Shown: positions 1 through 9,000 of the stretch, in pieces | How the letters are laid out: the number at the start of each line of letters is the position of its first letter | Numbering within the stretch: position 1 is the stretch's first letter | DNA from: Alphaproteobacteria bacterium | GTDB lineage: Bacteria > Pseudomonadota > Alphaproteobacteria > CAAHEQ01 > UBA3637 | Assembly (NCBI GenBank): GCA_017960645.1 | Contig: JAGCYU010000024.1 | Span: 1 to 33,490, forward strand | Reading direction: 5' to 3' | Length of the DNA stretch: 33,490 nt | Program-made: the position numbers and the translations under genes | The notes under the pieces: model-generated | What the model was told of the DNA's origin: nothing | Database searches by the model: none | The model's input: the letters and a program-made list of their open reading frames with translations, nothing else

Positions 1-1
1 C

Positions 2-421
2 GATCAAGATGAAATACTTTTACAAAAAAGAAGTCCTAACAAAGACAGTTATCCAAATATGTGGGATATTTCTAGTGCAGGACATTTAACAGCAGGGGAC
101 GATTCTTTGTCAGGTGCGGTTAGAGAAATAAAAGAGGAATTGGGTGTTGATATATCGCCGGAGCAACTGACCCTTATTGGTACAAGCAAAAGTTCCAGTC
201 GTCCTGGACCAACATTTATAAACAACGAATTCAATGATGTCTATTTACTGCGCTTGTCGTTGGATGTAAATAAAGTCGTTCTTCAGGAAGAAGAAGTTTC
301 CGAAATTAGATATGTTCCCATTGACGAATTGAGGCAAATGATTAAAAACAGGGATAAGACTCTTTTGTTGCATGATGATGAATTTCAAATGCTTTTTAAA
401 GCGTTGGGCTATCAGCTGTAA
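2..421 (+). CDS. Nudix hydrolase, 5' end outside window
   Basis: The reading frame is open from base 2, so the gene starts before the window; the first ATG inside (base 59) falls in the middle of the domain. The visible part has the Nudix entry segment (LLQKRSPNKDSYPNMWDIS) followed by a Nudix box, GHLTAGDDSLSGAVREIKEE-LGV. This fits GX5EX7REUXEEXGU except that the first Glu is Asp. The REIKEE core that binds the divalent metal is intact. Family members hydrolyse nucleoside diphosphates linked to another group; the pattern resembles the YfcD/IDI-like branch, but the substrate cannot be told. The stop is immediately followed by the GNAT gene, whose ribosome-binding site overlaps this stop, so the two are probably cotranscribed. 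Confidence 0.9.
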   Translation, partial: DQDEILLQKRSPNKDSYPNMWDISSAGHLTAGDDSLSGAVREIKEELGVDISPEQLTLIGTSKSSSRPGPTFINNEFNDVYLLRLSLDVNKVVLQEEEVSEIRYVPIDELRQMIKNRDKTLLLHDDEFQMLFKALGYQL

Positions 422-431
422 GGAAATGTCT

Positions 432-905
432 ATGATTACGATTAGTAACTTAAAGAAAGAAACAGATTTAGATATTATCGCGGAAGAATATGCTAATTAT
501 TATGCCAATTCAGTACTAGGGGAAAAATGGACCAAAGAAAAAGCAATTGAATTATTCAAATACTTTTATCGCCAAAATAAGGACTTATTCTTTGTAGCAT
601 ATGATAAAGATCAACCTGTCGGAGTTGTGACTTCTGTTTTGAAACCTTGGTGGGATGGAAATCATCTGGAAGATGGTGAAATATTTGTAGTTAAAAAATA
701 TCAGCGTCAAGGGATTGCCTCTCAGTTGATGAAAGCTTTGTGTGTATGTGCGCATGACAAATACAATGCAACAACACTGGAAGCACATACCTATGAAGAT
801 GAAAATGGTTTTCCTTTAAATTGGTACAAAAGGTTAGGATTCAAAACCATGGATGATCTCAAAATCATCAGTGGCGATATAGAAGAAGTTATAAAAAAAC
901 TATAA
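432..905 (+). CDS. GNAT-family N-acetyltransferase
   Basis: About 157 residues. The fold is recognisable from the central strand EIFVVKKYQRQGIASQLMKAL, which carries the acetyl-CoA pyrophosphate-binding R/Q-x-x-G-x-A type loop (QRQGIA). It is followed by a C-terminal LNWYKRLGFK motif typical of GNAT enzymes. Start: an in-frame ATG at 372 would overlap the upstream gene by 50 bases. ATG 432 has AAGGA at 420-424 with good spacing, while ATG 426 is too close, so I prefer 432. It probably forms a two-gene unit with the upstream Nudix gene. The acceptor substrate is unknown. Confidence 0.85.
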   Translation: MITISNLKKETDLDIIAEEYANYYANSVLGEKWTKEKAIELFKYFYRQNKDLFFVAYDKDQPVGVVTSVLKPWWDGNHLEDGEIFVVKKYQRQGIASQLMKALCVCAHDKYNATTLEAHTYEDENGFPLNWYKRLGFKTMDDLKIISGDIEEVIKKL

Positions 906-930
906 CTTTTTTCCACGGTGGAAAAAAGTT
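904..930. repeat. Near-perfect 13-bp palindrome after the GNAT gene
   Basis: Bases 904-916 and 918-930 are exact reverse complements (arms AACTTTTTTCCAC and GTGGAAAAAAGTT) separated by one base. It begins within the stop codon of the GNAT gene. There is no T-run after it on the plus strand, so it is not a standard intrinsic terminator. It could still act as a transcript 3' end or a protein site. Confidence 0.6.
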
Positions 931-940
931 AGAGGCTGGA

Positions 941-1051
941 TTTGATGTTTTGAATTCGGTCAGCAAGCGGCATTAACTCATCCAAATTTGTTCGAAGATA
1001 GCATGCACACCTCCACCATTTTAGACAGCCACCTTTCAATCGGTGGCTTTT
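941..1051 (+). repeat. 111-bp direct repeat, copy 1, ending in a terminator
   Basis: Same length as 1935-2045, with about ten mismatches by eye. The most conserved core runs from GCAAGCGGCATTAACT through CCAAATTTGTTCGAAGATAG and GCATGCACACC. The last 24 bases are a hairpin (GCCACC 1028-1033, GGTGGC 1042-1047) followed by a T-run, an intrinsic terminator. The two copies bracket one gene. No tRNA fold could be made from the upstream part, although it contains TTCGAA and CCACCA. Confidence 0.85.
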
Positions 1052-1052
1052 T
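1028..1052 (+). terminator. Intrinsic terminator in repeat copy 1
   Basis: GCCACC pairs with GGTGGC across an 8-base loop (TTTCAATC); the flanking A/T adds a seventh pair, and five T follow. It would end transcripts from the Nudix/GNAT pair. Confidence 0.75.
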
Positions 1053-1077
1053 CTTTTGTTTCCAGGGCATTGTGCGA

Positions 1078-1127
1078 GTTCGATAAGACTCTTTTCAAAA
1101 ATAGTCAAATTTTTCTCATTATCGAAT
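1078..1127. repeat. Stem-loop element shared with 30852-30905
   Basis: Outer arms TTCGATAA (1079-1086) and TTATCGAA (1119-1126), inner arms GACT (1087-1090) and AGTC (1103-1106), and a loop containing TTCAAAAAT. The element at 30852-30905 has the same outer arms, the same loop sequence and exactly the same spacing but a different inner stem. It lies between the terminator of repeat copy 1 and the promoter of the bracketed gene. Confidence 0.6.
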
Positions 1128-1136
1128 TTTTTAGAA

Positions 1137-1165
1137 TTGATAGTTTTAAAATATTATGATAAACT
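1137..1165 (+). promoter_or_regulatory. Sigma-70-type promoter for the FGase-like gene
   Basis: TTGATA (1137-1142), 17-base spacer, TAAACT (1160-1165). The predicted transcription start is near 1172, within about 20 bases of the start codon, so the bracketed gene carries its own promoter. Confidence 0.5.
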
Positions 1166-1192
1166 CTTTATAAAATGGCGGAGAAAATGGAT

Positions 1193-1939
1193 ATGAAAAA
1201 GTTAAAAGAACTTAATCAATTAAAACGATTGGAAAAACAATTTTCTCAAAATGATTACAGTGGTAATTTAAAGGAACATACTGTTTTTTCATATAAAGAA
1301 TATCGTTCTTATGTTTGTTTGACTGCGCCACACGCAACGAATTCAACTGTTCACAAACATTTCAAAGGGAGCGATTGCTTTACAGGAAGTATTGCTCAAT
1401 ATTTAGGCAAAACCTATCATTTATCGTATATTGTTCGAAATAAATATGTTCCTAAAAAGTGCATGCTAAGTTCATTTATTTTTGATAACCATTTAGAACA
1501 ACATTATTTTCTGGATGTTCATGCCATGAAAGATAGGCCTTTCGATTTGGCGGTCGGAATTGGTTATTGTTCAGTTGAAGATTATAAAAAAGAATTACTC
1601 TTTATCAAAAAGCTTTGCAAAAAGTACAAACTGAAATATGTTGTAAATCATCCTTCTTACACCGGACAACCGGGATTAACGGGACGGTTACAACGCAAAT
1701 TATCACAAGCAAATATCTTACAATTAGAATGGACAAAAAGGTATAGGGATTTTTATAACAATCCAGAAATAGTTTTGAATGTGACCCTTCCTTTTATAAA
1801 AGAATTGGCTTTATACTTGAATGATCTACATAAAAGCAACTTATCCTATATAATTACGTCGAGATATGGTATCTTTCAAAAAATAAAAAACAGATTGAAT
1901 TGGGTTAAAAAGTATCTTTTTTATAAAGTTGGTTTTTGA
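1193..1939 (+). CDS. N-formylglutamate amidohydrolase-like protein
   Basis: About 248 residues. Order and spacing of motifs match the FGase family (zinc-dependent amidohydrolases that release formate from N-formylglutamate): TAPHA near residue 46, FTGSIAQYLG near 65, DVHAM near 110, FDLAVG near 119, and LQLEW followed by an Arg near 178-183. The N-terminal 25 residues are charged and lysine-rich; there is no signal peptide. Start: ATG 1175 lacks a ribosome-binding site and lies almost on the predicted transcription start; ATG 1193 has GGAG at 1180-1183, so I choose it (1187 also possible). The 3' end runs into repeat copy 2. Neighbours do not suggest histidine degradation, so the true substrate may differ. 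Family assignment is by motif memory and is moderately sure. Confidence 0.6.
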   Translation: MKKLKELNQLKRLEKQFSQNDYSGNLKEHTVFSYKEYRSYVCLTAPHATNSTVHKHFKGSDCFTGSIAQYLGKTYHLSYIVRNKYVPKKCMLSSFIFDNHLEQHYFLDVHAMKDRPFDLAVGIGYCSVEDYKKELLFIKKLCKKYKLKYVVNHPSYTGQPGLTGRLQRKLSQANILQLEWTKRYRDFYNNPEIVLNVTLPFIKELALYLNDLHKSNLSYIITSRYGIFQKIKNRLNWVKKYLFYKVGF

Positions 1940-2045
1940 TATCTTGAATTCGTTCGGCAAGCGGCATTAACTGATCCAAATTTGTTCGAAGATAGCATGC
2001 ACACCCCCGCCATTTGTAACAGCCACCTTTCAATCGGTGGCTTTT
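1935..2045 (+). repeat. 111-bp direct repeat, copy 2, ending in a terminator
   Basis: Second copy of the repeat at 941-1051, 994 bases downstream. It starts inside the last codons of the FGase-like gene and ends with the same hairpin (GCCACC 2022-2027, GGTGGC 2036-2041) plus TTTT, which would terminate that gene. Confidence 0.85.
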
Positions 2046-2124
2046 GCTGTTATTATCAGATGTAAGTTCTGTAAATAACATACTTCCTTATTTGCGTACT
2101 CGCCTCCATTGTGGTATTCCTATG

Positions 2125-2793
2125 TCACTTTGAGCGATGTAATCTCATTGGAATAATAGAAAAGGTGTGACCTTTATCCCCCAACCTATTTTTACGCACA
2201 TTTTCAATAATATCGCTTATTAAAATTGCTTCCTGCATTACATTATCACCACCATTTGAAAAAAACAACCAAGCAGCTGAATGTTCTTGAAGGTTAGCAT
2301 TTTGATATAATTTAGCACATAATCCAGAAAGCTTTTCATCTCGTGTTAATGCCGGATTTTCACCTGTTTTTAAAGGCGGGAAACTATATACTGGAGTACG
2401 ATGATCAAAAAACAAGTCTTTAAAAAAAGCCGCTTTTGAAGAAGCATATTTTGTTTTAAAAATTTCCGGAGAATTTTGATAAATACTTACAGCTTCAATT
2501 ATAGAGTTTAATCCTCTTTCCAATAATTTTTTCAAAATACTCAAGCTTAGGATTTGCATTGCTTTGTGTGGGATTTTTTCAACCATCCGATCTTCTAATC
2601 CTGCAGCAAGGCAAAAATAGGCTTGTTCCAATCCCCACTGTTGCACATATTTAAGTGATTTACATTCCACAATATAGTCTAACAAATCATCCGCATTTTC
2701 ATAGGCATGCCAAACCTGTTCCAAAGTCCCCTGCGAACCAACAGAGTCTTTACCTTCGCGTTCAAAAATCGCTTTTGTTAATGGGCGCATCAT
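2125..2793 (-). CDS. Hypothetical protein, 222 residues
   Basis: I do not recognise this protein. It has no signal peptide or membrane segment and looks soluble and mainly alpha-helical, with an Ala/Leu-rich centre containing several Cys. The start is ATG 2793 with a purine-rich GAGAAAG just upstream; a second Met follows at once. It stands alone on the minus strand between the repeat-bracketed gene and the autotransporter. Base composition resembles the surroundings. Function cannot be inferred. Confidence 0.6.
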   Translation of the reverse strand: MMRPLTKAIFEREGKDSVGSQGTLEQVWHAYENADDLLDYIVECKSLKYVQQWGLEQAYFCLAAGLEDRMVEKIPHKAMQILSLSILKKLLERGLNSIIEAVSIYQNSPEIFKTKYASSKAAFFKDLFFDHRTPVYSFPPLKTGENPALTRDEKLSGLCAKLYQNANLQEHSAAWLFFSNGGDNVMQEAILISDIIENVRKNRLGDKGHTFSIIPMRLHRSK

Positions 2794-2945
2794 TCTTTCT
2801 CAATTATAAATTTTCATTTTCTGTTAAAAAGGCACTTTTCTCAACAGCCAAGATGAGGGGCAGTATAAATTATTTTTAATTGCATGTCAACTTTATATTT
2901 TTGTTTTAAAGCATAAAAAATATATTTAAAAGTTGATTTAATCTA

Positions 2946-2974
2946 TTGCCTTTTATTTTTTAATCATATACAAT
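2946..2974 (+). promoter_or_regulatory. Promoter of the autotransporter gene
   Basis: TTGCCT (2946-2951), 17-base spacer, TACAAT (2969-2974), 59 bases before the start codon. Upstream lies an 8-bp inverted repeat (TCAACTTT 2887-2894, AAAGTTGA 2929-2936) that could be an operator, though this is only a possibility. Apart from these, 2794-3033 holds nothing I can name. Confidence 0.5.
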
Positions 2975-3033
2975 CGTATTCGGTCAGGCTATTTAGGAAA
3001 TTCAAATTTTCTGTAAATCAAAGGAGCAAGGAC

Positions 3034-6000
3034 ATGACAAATTCAAAGACAACATTGATGGAATTAACAAGACAATATCGGCACATATTAAAAAAATGCT
3101 TCTTGTTGAATTTAGGAATCGTTTTATTTGCCACGCCCGCCAACGCCATGACCATTTCTGAAAACTATCCCATAACGGGTAATGTTGCCAACATTAACGA
3201 GGCACTTTCGATTGAAGATGGTGCCGACGTTGTCCTTACAAATGCCGGCCTTGTCGCAACAGACAACATCACATTTTCAGGCAACACAAAGTTCACTTTG
3301 AAGGCCCAGGGGGATAATGCCCACTCGTATTTGTTGCTTGGACAAGAATACGGTCCGGCCCACGTGATGACAATTACCGGAGATTCTGTGTGGAATCTTG
3401 AAGCTCCTGGGCGTGAATCCGAAGTTGAAGCAGATATTTTTGGAAACATAATTGTTGGCTCAGACAGCCAATGGACCATTAATGCCCCGACACGTTTCCC
3501 AGATAATGATGCAGATTTTCATATTAACGGCAATTTCACTTTAGCCGCACGCAGTACCTTGACTATAAACCATCCTATGACCTTAGATGATTATGAAGGG
3601 GTGGAATTTCATGCCGATAATTTGTTGGCAACCAATGCAACTATCAATTTAACAGGCGGCGAATTGGAAGCTCATTCAGCAACCGTTCAAGAAAGTGAAG
3701 TTACAATAAATGACGGTGGTATTTTTGGAGAAGGCTATTTATGGAGTGAAGGATTAACAACATTAACTGTCCAAAATTCTCATGTAGATTTAATTTACAG
3801 TGATTTATCCATAGAGCGCGAAGGGGAAAACTTTTTTGCTCTTATGGATAAAGAAGAACAAGAAGAATTTTTAGAGGACATTCGAGAGTTTGGCACCGAA
3901 AACTTGGCTAGCAACATACTCGGCCATGTCAATTATATGGGTGACCAAGAAATATCTTTGCCAAATGGCGTCCGGTTAAGTTATGATACTACAAACCCCA
4001 GCGATCCCAAAATTGTATGGAAAGACAGTACTGGTACACAATACCTTTCCTGGGGCGAACCCATCGATACCAAGCTGCAAGAATACTTAGCAGATGTTGG
4101 TCAAAATATTACCAAGCTTAAACAAATCCATGATGCTTTAGCCAGTATTGATCGTTCCCTTGAAGCCAGTATAACTTTGTCTGCATCCAACATAACAGGA
4201 GAATACGCATCCGAAATAGCAAATGAATTATCAGGCAATATGCAAATCATAAATGGGACAACCATTTCTTTGAAAAAAGGAAAAGCTTATACATCTATTT
4301 TGGGGCACCAAGGAACAACGGGCGACATTGATGTAATAGACAGTACGATTACCTTAAATGAAAATACAAGCCTTATTCGTGGATTGTATGGTTGGGACGA
4401 GACTGGAGTAACACTCAATCCAGGCGTTGAAATGTCTGAAGGAGATATTGATTTCAAACACTCTACATTAAATATGAGCGGGACCGCTTTTGTCGCTCTT
4501 TCTGATACAAATGGTGTTTTTGAACTATACGATGGTTCCGAGTTAAATGTCAAAGGGAAGAACACAATTTACCTTAAAAACGCAGCAGATGAAACTCAAG
4601 GAGCGGGAAGCGTTGCTCTTGGCTTTAATGATGAAGGAGAATATGCAGAGGCAATTTCCAGAATCAATATTGATCCGGGTGCTTCTTTAACTTTAGTTAC
4701 CGGAAATGTGGGCTATAAAGATGATTTAGGCGAATTTTTTAAACCCATCATTTACGCTGGAGAACATTCCGAAATCAACATCTCGGGTATTTTGAATGGT
4801 GGTGTTTCTACCGATGGCTTGTTGTCATTAACCCGTCCGGGGAAAATCAATGGTAAAATTTACAAGGCTACAAAAATCCATTTAGATGGGCATGCTGGTG
4901 ATATAAAATCTATTTTGGGCAACCCTCTTCAAGATGTTGAAGAGCTGAAATTATCTGGACCAAAATCAAAGTATACATTAAATAATCCGATGTTTTCTGC
5001 AACCGATCCAGAACAGATTGTGTATGTTAACTATATGCTGACAGATCCAAAAGACAAATGGATTTCACAAAACATCGGGGCTTTGACACCAGCTCAAGTT
5101 GCCTTAATGGACCAAAGAGGAAAGTGGTGCGACGAAAATGGTATGTGCTATACCCGTATTGACAATCAACTTTCTTCTTTAGACATCACAGACGGGGCCT
5201 CATTTTCAACAAACAAAATGTTGTACGCGAGCGACGGAATCCATTTGGATCACGGAGCACTCTTTAGCACAACTGCGCCCATTATGACAGACTCGATCCA
5301 GTTGTCTGATGGATCCAAAATGAGTGTAAGTAAACTCTACTTTGATGAGTTTAACGTTGGAGATGTTTCAGCATACAACGGCAGCACAGTTGACTTTTCC
5401 AATGGCGAATATTTATTTGCAAATGGCTATATGGAAAATTCCACCCTCATAGGTAAAACTGATGATATGCAAATGGGATCATTAGAGGTTACAGACGCCT
5501 CAAATGTCAATTTAACGGCATCACGCGTCTTTGCCGAGGAGTTGCTTGTTTCCAATAACACGTTAAATCAAAAATTGACAGCCACATTAAATAACGGAAC
5601 AATTTTAAGCGGTCACGAAACAACTGTATCTAATGTTGATATGGTTTTGAATAATTCAACCATTGGTAACCAACAAATTGCCATCATTACCGTAAAGCCC
5701 GAGAACATATCATACGTTGAATATGACAAAAACGGATCAAGTGAATTGACAAGCATTCAAAACAGCCGTGTTACTTTGAACGGTAATTCGTCCATTAAAA
5801 ATACCTTATTGCACGAAATTGAATCCAATAAAGTGGCCTTCACAGATTTATCCCCAATCTATTGGGCACAAAATGGAGAGCGGATTTCCAGCACATTACA
5901 AGGGGCTTCACTTTCAGGTCTGAATGACTTTGCAAATAACGTTGAATTAAGTAATTCCCGTGTAACCATGAACGGCACATCTTCTATTGCCAATAACTCC

Positions 6001-9000
6001 TGGAACACCCCTGTAGGCAAGGGACATATCAATATCGTCAACAATTCAGTTGTGAATGTTTTGGGTAAAAACACCTTCACCGCAAGCAGTAGCGTTCATC
6101 TTGAAAGCGGTAGTACCTTAAACGTCGCAAAAGGTGCCTCTTTGACTGTTCAGGATGACTGGGTTAATGACCATTATACCGACAACACAATTTATTTAAA
6201 TAACGCTCATTTAGTATTGGCGGGCACATTAAATGGTTCATTAAATGGATGGGCATATTCTGTCACCTTAGCCCCAACAACAAAAATTATCGGAGATGTT
6301 GATTTAGGAGGGTGTATTTATGGTTTTGGTCTGTCCGGCGTCAATAATGTCAAAGACGGAAATAAAGTTTTTGAAAATTTTCATGACCTGGCTACTACCG
6401 CAGACAATGTTTCTTTGAACACCTTGACTTTGGATAATTCAAAGTTATCTGCTTCTATGTTGCAACAAATTCATGACAATGAATATGGAATTGCGTCCGA
6501 CTTTGCGGTCAATATGGCTGTTCAAAACAAATCCGTTTTCACCGTTGATAACATGGATAATGAACTTCCAAATGTATCTCCAACCAATATGACAGTCGCT
6601 GATTCCACCTTAAACGTTGTTAAAGGCGGCTTATTAGAAACGTCTGCATTATCAATCTATGATTCAGCTGTCACAATAACTGGAGATGCGACGCGTGTTG
6701 ATGCTGGAATTACAGCAACAACTTTTTCCGTAGAAAATGTACTCAAACCACAATCAACTCTAACATTAACAAATGCAATTTTAAATGTTAGTGGCCCAAT
6801 GTCATTAGAAAACGCTAATGTCAAAATCACGGGTAATGCCAAAAATAGCACTATTACACGGATGGAAGCCGGAAATATTATTATTGACAATGATGCAAAT
6901 CAAAAAGCAACTGTGACGGTAACAAGTGCAAATTTACAGGCCAGCTCAAATATTGAGTTAACCAATACCTCCTTTACGTTTACTGGAAATACAAGCCTTT
7001 TGAACACAAATAAAGTGAACTTTATTAAAGCTAATGATTTTGGTATTGACAATGAATATAATACCAAGGCCAACGTCACTATGTCCAATGGGAAAGTAAA
7101 GGCTAATCAGTTTAGCATTTGCAATACACAAAATGTTAAATTGACAAACATGACTATTTATGACAAAAATGGTGGGGACACAAGTAACACTTATATCAGA
7201 TATGGGAAAAACCTTACTCTTTCCGCAGTTGGAACAGATGATATGGCAATATCCGTTTTTGACACAGTGACATTTGATCGTTCTGGCGGGGCAGATGTGG
7301 GTGTCAGCTGGGTTGGTAAAGCAACCGTCAAAAAATCAGATTTTGATTCGCTGAGTTTATATCAAGCCACAAACGCTATTGTTTCTGATACTGAAATTGA
7401 CGGAGAACTTAAAGTATGGGCAATGTATGCTCCAGTCATAGACTCAAAACAAAAATGGACTTATAGCACAAATGCCACAATTACAAATACAGAAATAGAA
7501 GGTAACTTATTTGTTCAAAAGGCAAACGTGACGATTGGTAAAGGCAACATCGTTGGTGGAACATTAAAAGTTAATACAGATTGCAATGCTACAGGTTCTG
7601 AATCAGCTTATGTCAATGTCAAAGAAAACTTAATCGTTCATGATGTTTTGTTGGATGAAGGAACGATTGAAGTCGCAGCAGGAAAAACTTTAACTGCAAC
7701 TGATGGCTTTACCATGAAAAACGACGCTTCCAAATTAGTACTCAACGGAAAAATTCAAGGTAATATCAACATGACTAATACAGGCTCTGTAATTGTTTCC
7801 AATAATGCAGCAAAAATGTATGTTGATGTAGGTGACAGCATTGATTTTGGCTCTGCAGGCACATTGGAATTCAAGAATGTCAAAGGCACTTTAAATGGCT
7901 TTATTCCAACAGCTAATTTAACCTTGCATAACTTGAAATTAACCAATTCCACATTGACCTATGACAAGGATGTAAATGTAGGCGGTGACTTTACCATGAC
8001 AGGCAGTAATTTGTATTTAGGAACAAATACATTGAATGTAACCGGGGAAGCAAATATCTATGACAAATCGACAATATATGTTAATGTTGCTGAAAATGGC
8101 GCTTATGGTAAATTACATGCAGACACAATAAACTTGCAAACAAACGCCAATGGTTCGCCTAAAAACATTACACTGGCAGTTACTTTACCAAAAGCAAGCC
8201 AGGATAATCCTTCCATCGTTGGACACTCATTCAACTTCTTAGACTACAACGATGTTACAGGAAGTTTGGGTAATGTAACGATTGCTAACAACCGTTATAC
8301 TTTCACAGAAAACAACGTTGGCCAATTTATGGTTACCAGTGCTCTTAGCGGAAAAGGTGTGATTGAACGTAATGCTTCGGCTTCCCCAGGAGTATTAGCG
8401 GCAGCGGCGGCCTTCGTTGATACACCTCAAGTCTTTGCTGCTCCTCGTCAAGCCACCTTGGCAAACAATTTAAATACATTATCTCAAGTTGTTGGAGGAG
8501 AACAGAACTACATTCAAGCTTTGTCCGCAACAAACCCAGACAGTGATGCCATCGTTCAAACAACGGCTTTAATGTCAACAGACACATTATTAGATACGTC
8601 AGCTTCTCGTTTAAGCGCTGGGGGATCTGTTGCCGGGCTTAGCGCAGGAGATGTTGTTGGCAATCACGGGGCAATGTGGGGGCAGGCTTTGTACAACAAA
8701 ACAAAACTGAACAGTACTGCTTCATCTCAAGGATTTAAAGATAACAGCAAAGGACTGGCTCTTGGGGCAGAAACCAATATGACAGATCATACAAAAGTCG
8801 GTTTGGCCTATGCTTATACACAAAATGATATCAAATCCTCTTATCGTCAAATGGATGTGGATACACATGGCTTAAGTTTGTATGGAGAATACAAACCAAA
8901 CAATTGGTTTGTCAATGGCGTTGCTGGGATATCATGGTCTGATTATGATACACAAGCATGGTCAACATTGGGTGCGACGAATGCTGATTTTGATGTTTAC

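Noticed and set aside
941-1051. A tRNA or tmRNA 3' piece (TTCGAA followed by CCACCA)
   Set aside because: The bases beside TTCGAA do not form a T-arm stem and no acceptor partner is found upstream; called a repeat with a terminator instead.
1078-1127. Integron attC site
   Set aside because: The inverted repeat lacks the RYYYAAC/GTTRRRY core boxes and no integron integrase is in the window.
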